64,000 nucleotides of DNA from Cyanobium sp. CZS25K (lineage in GTDB: Bacteria; Cyanobacteriota; Cyanobacteriia; PCC-6307; Cyanobiaceae), in contig JAUCZB010000008.1 of the NCBI GenBank assembly GCA_030373325.1, positions 62,001-126,000 on the forward strand, written 5' to 3'. Both the position numbers and the translations under genes were made by a program. Positions 45,780 to 54,990 of this stretch are shown here, piece by piece (within the stretch, counting starts at the first letter, position 1; each line of letters opens with the position of its first letter). Below the pieces are notes generated by a model that did not search any database, was not told where the DNA came from, and saw nothing but the letters and a program-made list of their open reading frames with translations.

Positions 45780-47114
45780 TCATGGATGGAGACCGCCACC
45801 CACGCTGCGCTCGCCTCCCTCCTGCTGCCATTGGCTCAGCCAGCGCCGGGTTTCCGGGTCCTGCCGCACCAGCCGGCGCAGCAGGGCGCCCGGCTGGCCC
45901 GCGGCGGTGGCGGCACGCAGCAGTTCGGCGGCCGCCAGCCGGCCCGTGCGCCGGGTGGTGTGAACCGCCAGGGCCGCCTGCGCCAGGGCCACCGGCGCCG
46001 CCGGTGCCAGGCTCAGGCCACCGCTGAGGGGTGCCGCCAGCAGCAGCAGCTGGCGCAGGCCACCCAGCAGCAGTTGCAGGCCCAGCTGGGCCCCGCCCAG
46101 GAGGGCGTTGTGGCCGCCCAGGCGGGTGAGCAGGGCGCGGGCACCGCTGCGGGTCATGGGCAGGCCGTAGAGCTGGCAGAGCTGGACCACCAGGGCGCTG
46201 TCGCAGGCGAGGCCACCGGCCAGATCGAGCAGCAGCAGCGGGTTGGCCGCCACACCGGTGGCCTTGAGGGCCGCAAAGCGACCGATCAGGGTCTGGGCCT
46301 GGCGGCGGCCATGGCGCAGCCGGCAGCGGTGCAGGGCCTGGCTGAAGCGGTCGGCCGCCCGCAGGGCATTGAGGGCCAGCAGCAGCTCCCCGTGCCGTTC
46401 CAGCAGGGAGGTGAGCTCGCGGCGCAGGGGCTCCACCCGAGGCGGCGCCGGCTCGCTGCGCACCCGACCGTCGCGGCGCAGGCGGGCCGCTCGGGGGGCG
46501 GCGGCCACCGCCAGGGGCCGCAGCTGACGGGCCGCCGCGGGCAGGCGCCTGGCGATGCTGGCGAGCAGGGCCTCGCGCTCGGCCTCGGGCCAGCAGTCGC
46601 TGCGGTTGAGCACCAGCAGCAGGGGCTTGCCGCAGGCCAGCAGATCGTCGAGGGCCTCGGCATCCATCACCGTGAGGTCGCTGTCGATCACCAGCAGCAC
46701 CAGGTCGGCCCCCACCGCCACCCGGGCCGCCAGGCGCGAGCGGGCGGCGGCGGCGATCTCGTCGATGCCGGGGGTGTCCACCAGGTCGACCCCCTCCAGG
46801 CCGGCCAGCGGCTGGCCCCAGGCCTGGTGCTGCTGACGGCGGGTGCAGCCGTGGGCCACGTCCGTGGCGAAGTGCTCCTCCCCAAGCAGGGCATTGAGCA
46901 GGCTCGACTTGCCCACCCCCACCCGGCCGAACACCGCCACCCGGGGCCGGCGGCGGTGCAGGCGTTCCAGCTGGCGATCAAGGCTGGCCAGCTCCGGTGC
47001 CAGGGCGGCCTGCTCCCGGCCGCTCAGCACCAGCCCCGACCGCCAGCGGGCCAGCAGCGCTCGGCAGCGCTCGGCGGCGGGAGGGGCGCTGGATGGGGCC
47101 GGTGCCACGGCCAT
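45780..47114 (-). CDS. Era-like GTPase with membrane-associated C-terminal domain
   Basis: A 444-residue protein. The G domain begins near residue 60: P-loop GRVGVGKSSLLN, Thr in VAHGCTRR, G3 LVDTPGIDE, and G4 VLNRSDCW. The second half, from about 250, has long Leu/Ala-rich hydrophobic stretches (GAQLGLQLLLGGLRQLLLLA) as in the DUF697 GTPases of cyanobacteria. The role is unknown; a function at the membrane is likely. Its start shares a base with the stop of the CNNM-like gene. Confidence 0.8.
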   Translation of the reverse strand: MAVAPAPSSAPPAAERCRALLARWRSGLVLSGREQAALAPELASLDRQLERLHRRRPRVAVFGRVGVGKSSLLNALLGEEHFATDVAHGCTRRQQHQAWGQPLAGLEGVDLVDTPGIDEIAAAARSRLAARVAVGADLVLLVIDSDLTVMDAEALDDLLACGKPLLLVLNRSDCWPEAEREALLASIARRLPAAARQLRPLAVAAAPRAARLRRDGRVRSEPAPPRVEPLRRELTSLLERHGELLLALNALRAADRFSQALHRCRLRHGRRQAQTLIGRFAALKATGVAANPLLLLDLAGGLACDSALVVQLCQLYGLPMTRSGARALLTRLGGHNALLGGAQLGLQLLLGGLRQLLLLAAPLSGGLSLAPAAPVALAQAALAVHTTRRTGRLAAAELLRAATAAGQPGALLRRLVRQDPETRRWLSQWQQEGGERSVGGGLHP

Positions 47115-48127
47115 CACGGGCTGCCCTCGGCGCTGGAGACGGGCCGGCGCCACCAGCCGGCCAGCACCGCCAGCACCGCCTCGGGGCCGATCACCCCCAC
47201 AAATCCCCCGAACTCATCCACCACCACCCGCACGCCGGAACCGTTGCGGCGGAAGCTGGTGAGCAGTCGGTCGGCGCGGATCATCTCCGGCACGAACTCC
47301 ACCGGTTCGCAGAGATCAGCGGCCGGACTGGCCCCGCGGCCCTCCACCAGGGCGGTGAGGAGCTGCTCGCGGCTGGCCACGCCCAGCACCTCGTCCACTT
47401 CCTCCCCCAGCACCACCCACCAGGCGGTGCTGTGGCGCAGCACGGTCGCACGCTGTTCATCGAGGCTCTGATGGCCCGCCAGGGTCGGGGCCGACACCCG
47501 CGGCAGCATCAGGTCCCTGGCGGTGAGGTCGTTGAGCTGGAAGACCTTGGCGATCATGGCGGCCTCATCCGCCTCGATCTGGCCCTGTTGGGAACCCAGC
47601 CTGGCCAGCAGGCGGATTTCATTCTCGTCGGTGCTGATCTCGTTCTCGGCGGTGATGGCCGGCAGGATCCGCTCCAGCAGCAGCACCAGAGGCAGCATCA
47701 GCCGACTGATCAAGCCGAGCCCTGGGGAGATGGCCAGGGACACCGGCATCGCCAGGCGGGTGCCGATCGCCTTGGGCAGGATCTCCCCCAGCAGGATCAC
47801 CAGCACGGTCAGGGCCACGGAGAACAGGGGCAGGGCGGGGCCGCTGATGCCATGGCGGGCGAACACGGCGCTGGCGAAACCGCCCACCATCAGGCTGCCG
47901 AAGATGTTGAACATGTTGTTGGCGATCACCAGCACCGCCAGGGTGCGGCCGAGGCGCTGGCGCAGGGCCTCCAGCTGCCGGGCCCCCGGCACGGGGCGGG
48001 GGCGGTTCGCCAGTTCATGCACCTTCACCGGGTTGACGGTGAGCAGGGCCGCCTCCACCCCCGAAGACAGGAAGGACCCCATCAGCATCAGGATCACCGC
48101 CAGCACCAGAAGCAGGTAGTCGTTCAT
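47114..48127 (-). CDS. CNNM/CorC-family membrane protein with CBS domains
   Basis: A 337-residue protein. The DUF21/CNNM membrane domain (about 1-175) has NNMFNIFGSLMVGGFAS and LGEILPKAIGTRLA, marks of the Mg2+/Na+ transporter-like family. A CBS pair follows (about 195-320; DLTARDLMLPRVSAPTL, GVRVVVDEFGGFVGVI). The C-terminal CorC/HlyC domain is absent, as in short cyanobacterial members. It heads the CNNM-GTPase-nadD-nadE series, each pair overlapping or nearly so. Confidence 0.87.
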   Translation of the reverse strand: MNDYLLLVLAVILMLMGSFLSSGVEAALLTVNPVKVHELANRPRPVPGARQLEALRQRLGRTLAVLVIANNMFNIFGSLMVGGFASAVFARHGISGPALPLFSVALTVLVILLGEILPKAIGTRLAMPVSLAISPGLGLISRLMLPLVLLLERILPAITAENEISTDENEIRLLARLGSQQGQIEADEAAMIAKVFQLNDLTARDLMLPRVSAPTLAGHQSLDEQRATVLRHSTAWWVVLGEEVDEVLGVASREQLLTALVEGRGASPAADLCEPVEFVPEMIRADRLLTSFRRNGSGVRVVVDEFGGFVGVIGPEAVLAVLAGWWRRPVSSAEGSP

Positions 48128-48230
48128 CCGCGGGCGATGGGAACGGAAGAAGGCGGCACGCGCGGGTTCGGGGAGATCACGTGTATTTAATCGGCTGTGC
48201 CATCTTCTCGCTGTACATTCCTGCGCCTCG

Positions 48231-49562
48231 ATGCCTCCGCCCCCCCCGATCGACGCCGCCCTGCTGGCCCGCCGTCGCCAGCGGTTCCTGCAGCAGCTGG
48301 GCGGCGCGGCCGCGGTGATCCCGGGGGCGGCACTGGTGACCCACCACGCCGACGTGGAGCACAGCTTCCGTCAGAACAGCGACTTCTGGTACCTCACCGG
48401 CTTCGACGAGCCCGGTGCCGTGGCCCTGTTCCTGCCCCACCGGCCCGAGAACCCCTTCGTGCTGTTCGTGGAGGCGAAGGATCCCGGGGCGGAGGTGTGG
48501 AACGGCTTCCGCTGGGGCTGCGAAGGGGCCGTCACCCACTTCGCCGCCGATCTGGCGCATCCCCGCAGCGAACTGGCCGATCGGCTGGCGGAGTATCTCG
48601 ATGGCGCCGAGGGGATCGCCTTCCGGGTGGGCCGCCATCCCCAGGTGGAGCCCCTGGTGCTCGCCGCCTGGGCGCGCCAGCTGGATCGCGCCCCCCGCAG
48701 CGGCAAGGCGGCCCTGGGGCTGGTGGCCCCCTGCCCGCTGCTGCATGAGCTGCGGCTGCGCAAGGATCCCCAGGAGCTGACCCGGTTGCGGGAGGCCGCC
48801 CGCATCTCCGCCGAGGCCCACGAACTGGCCCGGCGGGTGGTGAGGCCCGGCCTGGGCGAACGGCAGGTGCAGGCCGTGATCGAACAGCACTTTCTTGAGC
48901 AGGGAGCGCGCGGGCCTGCCTATGGATCCATCGTGGCCGGTGGCGACAACGCCTGCGTCCTGCACTACACCGCCAACGCCGACATCCTCAGGGACGGCGA
49001 CCTGCTGCTGATCGACGCGGGCTGCAGCCTCGACGACTACTACAACGGCGACATCACCCGCACCTTCCCGGTGAACGGGCGCTTCAGCGGCGAGCAGCGG
49101 GCCCTCTACGAGCTGGTGCTGGCCGCCCAGGAGGCGGCCGTGGCGGCGGTGGCCCCCGGCCAGACCGCCGAAGGGGTGCATGACACCGCCGTGCGGGTGC
49201 TGGTGGAGGGGCTGGTCGGGCTGGGCCTGCTGAGCGGCACGGTGGACGGCCTGATCGAGCAGGGGGCCTACCGGCATCTCTACATGCACCGCACCGGCCA
49301 CTGGCTGGGGCTCGACGTCCACGATGTGGGGGCCTACCGGCTGGGTGAACACCACGTGGCTCTCGAGGAGGGCATGGTGCTCACGGTGGAGCCGGGCCTC
49401 TACGTGAGCGATCGGCTGGCGGTGCCCGAGGGCCAGCCCGCCATCGAGGAACGCTGGAAGGGGATCGGCATCCGCATCGAGGACGACGTGGCCGTGACCG
49501 ACCACGGCCATGAGGTGCTCACGGCCACCGCCCTCAAGGCGCCGGCGGCGATGGAGCGCTGA
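48231..49562 (+). CDS. pepP: Xaa-Pro aminopeptidase
   Basis: A 443-residue M24B metallopeptidase that removes N-terminal residues before proline. N-terminal domain HHADVEHSFRQNSDFWYLTG; the dinuclear metal ligands are in LLIDAGCSLDDYYNGDITRT (two Asp), HRTGHWLGLDVHD (His), VLTVEPGLYV (Glu) and IGIRIEDDV (Glu). ATG 48231 is a clear start. Its end overlaps the convergent HAD gene by 29 bases. Confidence 0.93.
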   Translation: MPPPPPIDAALLARRRQRFLQQLGGAAAVIPGAALVTHHADVEHSFRQNSDFWYLTGFDEPGAVALFLPHRPENPFVLFVEAKDPGAEVWNGFRWGCEGAVTHFAADLAHPRSELADRLAEYLDGAEGIAFRVGRHPQVEPLVLAAWARQLDRAPRSGKAALGLVAPCPLLHELRLRKDPQELTRLREAARISAEAHELARRVVRPGLGERQVQAVIEQHFLEQGARGPAYGSIVAGGDNACVLHYTANADILRDGDLLLIDAGCSLDDYYNGDITRTFPVNGRFSGEQRALYELVLAAQEAAVAAVAPGQTAEGVHDTAVRVLVEGLVGLGLLSGTVDGLIEQGAYRHLYMHRTGHWLGLDVHDVGAYRLGEHHVALEEGMVLTVEPGLYVSDRLAVPEGQPAIEERWKGIGIRIEDDVAVTDHGHEVLTATALKAPAAMER

Positions 49563-50328
49563 ACAGTTCCAGCACCTGGCGGGTGGAGCCCAGGATGCGG
49601 TCGGCTCCGGCCTGCCGCAGCTGGGCTTCGTAGCGGTGGCGGTCGGCCTCCCGCCCAGCCTCCTGGAGGTGGGGCGGCGCCACCGCCAGCGCCTCAAGCC
49701 GCTGGCCGGGCAGGCACGCTCGGGCCCGGCGCACGGTCTCCACATCGGCCACGGTGTCGCCCAGGTAGGCCACCGGCGGTGCCTCTGGGCCCAGGGGGCC
49801 GGCCAGGGTCGTCGCCAGGCGCAGCAGCCCGGTGGGGTCGGGCTTGTCGGGCGCCTGACCCATGGCGATCAGGGGCGGCGCCGAAAGGCCAAGCCGCTGC
49901 TCCAGCACGTAGCGGGCGGAGGGGGGCTCGGCGCCGCTGACGAAGCCCCAGGCGATCCCCCGCTCGCTGAGGGCGGCGAAGAACGTTTCATCCACCAGCA
50001 GGGGCTCACGGCCGATGAAGCCGCGCCAGTCGGTGGGATCCCCCTCCGGGTCGCCACCGAAGTAGTAATCGCTGAACACCTGCACCAGGACATCCCAGGC
50101 GGGCAGTGGGTGGAGGCCACGGCGGCACAGCAGCTCCATGGAGGCCTGCCAGTCGTTGTTCCAGCGGCCTTCGGCCTTGAGGGCGTCGATCGCGGCCGGC
50201 TCCGGTGCCCAGCCGCTGAAATGGCGCACGGTTTCGATGATGGCGCGCCGGTAGCTGCCACCCACATCCCTGATCACGCCGTCGATATCGAAGAGGAGAA
50301 CGGCGCGGGGGGCGGCGGGGTCGGCCAG
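49534..50328 (-). CDS. HAD-superfamily phosphatase (TIGR01548-like), non-canonical start
   Basis: The first ordinary start, GTG 50277, gives MIRDVGGSYRRAI, which lacks the nucleophile motif. The frame is open upstream and reads APRAVLLFDIDGV just before it, the DxD motif of HAD phosphatases. No ATG, GTG or TTG occurs in frame before the stop near 50437; CTG 50328 (used here) or ATT 50343 are possible rare starts. Later motifs are WGFVSGAEPPS (motif II), MGQAPDKPDP (Lys) and VAYLGDTVADVE. TIGR01548 members are often found near histidine-biosynthesis-like genes; substrate unknown. Confidence 0.7.
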   Translation of the reverse strand: MADPAAPRAVLLFDIDGVIRDVGGSYRRAIIETVRHFSGWAPEPAAIDALKAEGRWNNDWQASMELLCRRGLHPLPAWDVLVQVFSDYYFGGDPEGDPTDWRGFIGREPLLVDETFFAALSERGIAWGFVSGAEPPSARYVLEQRLGLSAPPLIAMGQAPDKPDPTGLLRLATTLAGPLGPEAPPVAYLGDTVADVETVRRARACLPGQRLEALAVAPPHLQEAGREADRHRYEAQLRQAGADRILGSTRQVLELFSAPSPPAP

Positions 50329-50369
50329 GGGGTTGCTGCGAATAGGCTGGTAAGTTAATGGTTTGCTGA

Positions 50370-50858
<489 letters not shown>

Positions 50859-50903
50859 TCCGCCGCCTGATCGGCCCTGGTTCCGGGCCTTCCGGGACCC
50901 GCC

Positions 50904-51566
50904 TCAGAGCCCCGAAGCATCCCGCTCGAACTGCTCGGCGGCCGCGGCCGTGTCCGGGCTGCCGAACAACGCCGCGGCGATCGCCGGACTGATCGTGTGG
51001 TGGGCCAGACCGGCGGCGGCCAGGCGTGCCAGATCCCCGGGCTGGCGCAGGCTGGCCACCAGCAGCCTGGTGCTGGAGCCGACCCCTTCCAGACACCGCT
51101 GCATGGCGATCAGCTCGCCATGGCCGTCACGGCCGAGGTCGCTGATACGGCCCAGGTAGGCGGCGATGCCATCGGCACCGAGGGCCGCGGCCAGCAGCAC
51201 CTGGGCCACCTCGTAGCAGGCGGTGAAGGTGACCGGAACCCCTTCGCTGATCAGGGGGCGAGCCACCGCGGCCCCGCCCCGGGTGATCGGAACCTTCACG
51301 AACACCCGCTGGGGGTCGAGGGCCGCCAGGGCCCGACCGTTGGCCAGCTGGTGCTCGCCATCCTCGCCCCAGGTCTGCAGGTGGATCTCCCGGCAACCCA
51401 GCTCCGCGGCACGGGCGCTGAGGCGGGCCAGGTGATCGAGGCTGCAGAGCTGGCCGGCCCGCCGCAGCAGGGTCGGGTTGGTGGTGACGCCCTGAAACAG
51501 CCCGCTGGGCAACCAGCGCTCCCATTCCAGGGGATCGGCGCAATCAAGCAGCAGACGCAGGGCCAT
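50904..51566 (-). CDS. Transaldolase / fructose-6-phosphate aldolase-like protein
   Basis: A 220-residue short-form transaldolase. It starts MALRLLLDCADPLEWERWLP and has GVTTNPTLLRRAG, the Schiff-base Lys in VFVKVPITRGG, VTFTACYEVAQVLLAAALGA and YLGRISDLGRDG. The length is that of TalC/FSA enzymes, which split fructose 6-phosphate or transfer dihydroxyacetone units. It lies 5 bases after the PP2C gene and is the last gene of the kinase-phosphatase operon, an unusual partner. The main long transaldolase is not in this window. Confidence 0.85.
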   Translation of the reverse strand: MALRLLLDCADPLEWERWLPSGLFQGVTTNPTLLRRAGQLCSLDHLARLSARAAELGCREIHLQTWGEDGEHQLANGRALAALDPQRVFVKVPITRGGAAVARPLISEGVPVTFTACYEVAQVLLAAALGADGIAAYLGRISDLGRDGHGELIAMQRCLEGVGSSTRLLVASLRQPGDLARLAAAGLAHHTISPAIAAALFGSPDTAAAAEQFERDASGL

Positions 51567-51571
51567 GGGGT

Positions 51572-52897
51572 TCAGGGGGTGGGTGCGGCCGGGGTGGCGG
51601 CCCACTGCCGGCTCAGGGCCTCCAGCAGGGCCGGACAGGCGCCCAGGGCCTGCAGGGACCGCCGGGGCTGGGGCGGGATCCCGGGCCCGGCCACCGGGAG
51701 ATCCGCCGCGATCAGGGCGGCCAGGGGATCACTGGCGGCCTCAGCCTTCAGGCGGGCAGGATCCCGGCGGCCCTGGCGCAGGGCGACGAACAGCTCGCGG
51801 CGGCGGCGCAGCTCCAGGGGAATGGCGCTCGGCTGGCCACAGAGGCGCTCCACTTCGGCACGGGCGGCCCGCAGCCCGGGGGAGGTGGACGTCGCCTGCA
51901 GCGGGGGCGCGCTCCGGGGCCAGACCAGGGCCAGCCAGGCCCCGCCGGCGGCGGCCAGCGTCAGGGCGATCGCCACCGCCCGGCCGATCGCCGGGCGATG
52001 CCCCTGTGTCGGGGCCGCCTGCGCTGCCGCTGGGGATGCTGCCTTCGCCAGGGCGGCCGGCGGCGGCTCCGGCGACCCCTCGCCCAGGCTCCCGATACAG
52101 CCGATGGCCACCGTCACGTCGTCGCCGCTGCCCTCGCGGCTGATCCGGTCCAGCGCTGCCTGCAGGGTGCCGGCCCCCTCGGGCTCCGACCCGGCGCCGC
52201 AGCGGGCCAGCCAGGCCGCCAGGGTGAGGAAGTCGCCGTCGGTGGCACAGGACTTGCGGATGCCGTCGGTGCAGAGGACGAGGGCAACGTCGCCGTCGGC
52301 GGCGGTGATCGGGTGCAGGGCCGAGCGGGGGGCGAACAGGGCCGCCGCCCGGGGCTGGCAGAGGCTGCAGGTGGCCTCCCCGGTCGCGGTGGGCTCGGTC
52401 TCCTCCTGCAGCAGTCGGGCGCGACCGTCCGCCTCCACCCGCACCAGATCCCAGTCGCCCAGTCCCGTATGCCCCCACCAGCGGGGCGTCATCACCACCA
52501 GGCCCAGGGTGCTGCCGTAGAGCAGGGGCTCGAACCCGCCCTCGCCGGGGTCGCTGTGCCAGTGCGCCTCCACCGCCTCCAGCCAGCGGCGCGCGATCGC
52601 CTCGGGCAGGTCCCGCTCCAGCCAGCGGCTCCAGCTGCCGTTCCCTTCGGCCAGGGGCCTGGCGGCCAGGGCACCCTCCACCGCGGCCTGGGCCGCCTCG
52701 CAGGCCAGGCGGCTGCCCACCTCGCTGCGGCGGTAGCGGCGCCCGCCGTGGCCATCGGCCACCGCCATCAGCATCACCGGCTGCCCATCCACGCCGCGCA
52801 GCTCGCGGCAGAGCACGGCGTCCTGGCAGGGGCGACCGGAGCGCCGGTGGGCGGCACCGGGCCGGCTGGCACCGATCGGCGCCACCCAGCGGTTCAC
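51572..52897 (-). CDS. PP2C-type Ser/Thr phosphatase with C-terminal membrane helix
   Basis: A 441-residue protein. The phosphatase domain (about 1-275) has SGRPCQDAVLC, MAVADGHGGRRY, LVLCTDGIRKS and GSGDDVTVAIG, with the metal-binding Asp residues in place. A Pro/Ala linker leads to one membrane helix near residue 305 (AIALTLAAAGGAWLALVW) and an external tail of about 110 residues without a known fold. GTG 52897 overlaps the VWA stop by 4 bases (GTGA). Likely reverses phosphorylation by the kinase encoded two genes upstream. Confidence 0.87.
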   Translation of the reverse strand: MNRWVAPIGASRPGAAHRRSGRPCQDAVLCRELRGVDGQPVMLMAVADGHGGRRYRRSEVGSRLACEAAQAAVEGALAARPLAEGNGSWSRWLERDLPEAIARRWLEAVEAHWHSDPGEGGFEPLLYGSTLGLVVMTPRWWGHTGLGDWDLVRVEADGRARLLQEETEPTATGEATCSLCQPRAAALFAPRSALHPITAADGDVALVLCTDGIRKSCATDGDFLTLAAWLARCGAGSEPEGAGTLQAALDRISREGSGDDVTVAIGCIGSLGEGSPEPPPAALAKAASPAAAQAAPTQGHRPAIGRAVAIALTLAAAGGAWLALVWPRSAPPLQATSTSPGLRAARAEVERLCGQPSAIPLELRRRRELFVALRQGRRDPARLKAEAASDPLAALIAADLPVAGPGIPPQPRRSLQALGACPALLEALSRQWAATPAAPTP

Positions 52898-53631
52898 CAC
52901 ACCAGGGGACCGACGTCGTCGGTGGGATCCAGCACGGTGGGGGGCAGGTCCGGCAGGGGAATGTTGCCCGCCGCGGGGCCCAGGGGGATCTCGCTCACCC
53001 GGCTCGCCGGCATCGAGGCGGCCCCCACCACCGCCGTGGAGGCCCACTGGATGTACTGGGCCAGGGAGGTGGCATTGCTGGCCTGCAGGGGGCGGCGAGG
53101 CGAACGGCCCGCCGCCGCCGGCTCACTGCCGATGAACCGCTGCAGCACCTCCAGGTCGGCGTCGTGGCCGAGGGCGATGGCGAGCCGCACCGCCTTCTGG
53201 GCCCAGGGCACCCGCAGCAGGGCCTCCATACCGGCGGCGAAGTCATCGGTGGGCTGGCCATCGGAGATCAGCACCAGCACCGGCGGCAGGGCACGCACCT
53301 CCATCGGGGGGGACTGCAGGGCCGCCGCCACCAGCTTCAGCGCCGCCCCCATCGCCGTGATGCCGCCGGCCTGCAGGTCCCGCCACTCCAGTTGCTCCAC
53401 CGGGGTGGGGGTCTCGATGTGCCAGGCGGCCTGATCGGCGAAGCTCACGGCCCGCACCAGCACCCGCGCTTCCGGGTTGTCGCGGGCCACCGCCGCCATG
53501 CCCGGCAGGGATTGGCGGATGGCCTGGTTGAGGGCCTGCATCTTGCCCGACGCGGCCATCGAGCCCGAACAATCGCAGAGGTAGAGGAAATGGAGCGGCC
53601 GGTTGGCCAGCTTGACGTCGGGGAACGGCAT
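52894..53631 (-). CDS. VWA-domain protein, TerY-like
   Basis: A 245-residue protein consisting of one von Willebrand A domain. The metal-dependent adhesion site is complete: FLYLCDCSGSMAASGKM (DxSxS), Thr in QAGGITAMGAALK, and Asp in LVLISDGQPTDDF. No membrane helix or signal, so it is cytoplasmic. Gene order kinase-VWA-PP2C matches the TerY-P triad, in which a TerY-type VWA protein is encoded with a kinase and a phosphatase. It starts 3 bases after the kinase gene. Confidence 0.87.
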   Translation of the reverse strand: MPFPDVKLANRPLHFLYLCDCSGSMAASGKMQALNQAIRQSLPGMAAVARDNPEARVLVRAVSFADQAAWHIETPTPVEQLEWRDLQAGGITAMGAALKLVAAALQSPPMEVRALPPVLVLISDGQPTDDFAAGMEALLRVPWAQKAVRLAIALGHDADLEVLQRFIGSEPAAAGRSPRRPLQASNATSLAQYIQWASTAVVGAASMPASRVSEIPLGPAAGNIPLPDLPPTVLDPTDDVGPLVW

Positions 53632-53634
53632 CGA

Positions 53635-54990
53635 TCAGGCGGCGGGGGCTGGCCGGGAAGGGCGCTGCACGGCGATGGAACCCGCCGGGGTATGGATCCG
53701 GGCGAGTGGGGCGAGGCTACAGCTCTCGCCAGGAGCCACCGGCTGGGAGCGGCCATCGTGGGCCTCGGCGCTCCAGGGGGACGCCGAGAGATTGCGCAGC
53801 CCCAGCCGCCGGGCGTCCTGGGGGTGGGCCACCACCCGGGCGATCGGATGGCGCAGGTCCTCCCCCGCCAGGGCGTCGAAGTGGTGGGGGTGGAGCTCGT
53901 TGTCGGGGGCGGCCACGACGGCGCCCCGGGGCAGCACCAGGGTGATCGGCACCGGCAGGGGGGTGGCGCAGCTCCAGCACAGGCCCGAGGCGCCGCTGGC
54001 CTGGAAATTCTCCTGGCCGCAGGCGGGGCAGAGGGAGCGCTGGTCGAGGGTGCGGGCCAGTTCCTGCTTCCACTGGCCGGTGAGGGCGCGGCGCGAAGGC
54101 TGCTTCATGCCACGGCAGAAGGTCTGCTCGAACAGGGCCTGGAGCGGACGGGGATAGATGGGCCAGGTGATCAGGGCGGCCGCGTGTTCGATCGGATCGG
54201 GCCGGTTGCGGGCGTCCACCGGATCGAAGATGAACACCGGGTCCTCGCCGCACAGACGCCGTCGGGCCGGCTCATCGAGGCAGCGGATCGCCAGCTCCAT
54301 CTGCCCCTTGAGGGGATCGTGGCGGGTGAGCAGCCGGAAGAGCAGCACCGCCAGGGAGAACAGGTCGCTGTCGGCCCCGGGGCGGGCCTGGGCCAGCAGC
54401 ACCTCCGGGGCCATGAAACCGGGGGTGCCCAGCACGGCGCCGTGGTCGGCACCGTCCACCGCGACGTTGTCGTTGTCGCAGATCAGGATGCTGCCGCTGC
54501 CGGGCTCCAGAAACAGGTTGCCCAGGGAGACGTCCTTGTAACAGAGCCCCGCCAGGTGGAGGGCGTGGAAGGCGTCGGCGAGGCCGAAGCAGGCCCGCAG
54601 CACCTGGCGCAGGCCGATCGCCAGACGGCCGGCGGCATGCTCGCTGGCGCCCACGTAGGCGGCGGGTCGCAGGGGCATCAGGTAGCCGAAGCTCTCCTGG
54701 CGGATGCGGATCAGGGGGCGGCTGGCGGGGCTGGCCCGCAACAGGGCGATCGGCCAGAGAAAGGCATCGTTCGGCGCGGTCGACCGGATGCTCGCCGTCA
54801 GGCGTCGCTCCAGGCCGGGGTCGCGGGCGATGCAGGCCGGCAGATACCACTTCAGGGCCAGCCGCTCCCCCTCCAGCTCCACCTCGTACACCTGGCCCTG
54901 GGTGCCGCCGCCGAGGCCGCGCACGATCCGCAGCGGTGCGGCCAGACCCTCGAAGCCCAGGCTGGCGCCCTCCGGCAGGATCCAGTTCAT
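53635..54990 (-). CDS. Ser/Thr protein kinase with zinc ribbon, TerY-P type
   Basis: A 451-residue protein. The kinase domain has the Gly loop GLGGGTQGQVYEV, ATP Lys47 (LALKWY), catalytic Asp153 in CYKDVSLGNL in place of HRDxxxxN, and Asp172 in ICDNDNV replacing DFG. GTPGFMAPEVLL is the activation segment and SDLFSLAVLLFRLL the F-helix Asp. After about residue 315 a zinc ribbon (CPACGQ and CWSC) is followed by a beta-rich C-terminal region. The essential residues are kept, so it is probably active. It overlaps the FHA gene by 4 bases. Confidence 0.88.
   Translation of the reverse strand: MNWILPEGASLGFEGLAAPLRIVRGLGGGTQGQVYEVELEGERLALKWYLPACIARDPGLERRLTASIRSTAPNDAFLWPIALLRASPASRPLIRIRQESFGYLMPLRPAAYVGASEHAAGRLAIGLRQVLRACFGLADAFHALHLAGLCYKDVSLGNLFLEPGSGSILICDNDNVAVDGADHGAVLGTPGFMAPEVLLAQARPGADSDLFSLAVLLFRLLTRHDPLKGQMELAIRCLDEPARRRLCGEDPVFIFDPVDARNRPDPIEHAAALITWPIYPRPLQALFEQTFCRGMKQPSRRALTGQWKQELARTLDQRSLCPACGQENFQASGASGLCWSCATPLPVPITLVLPRGAVVAAPDNELHPHHFDALAGEDLRHPIARVVAHPQDARRLGLRNLSASPWSAEAHDGRSQPVAPGESCSLAPLARIHTPAGSIAVQRPSRPAPAA

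Noticed and set aside
48128..48230. A tRNA or promoter-rich element between the CNNM-like gene and pepP.
   Set aside because: No cloverleaf was found; a TACATT at 48214 could be a -10 box but no convincing -35 was seen.
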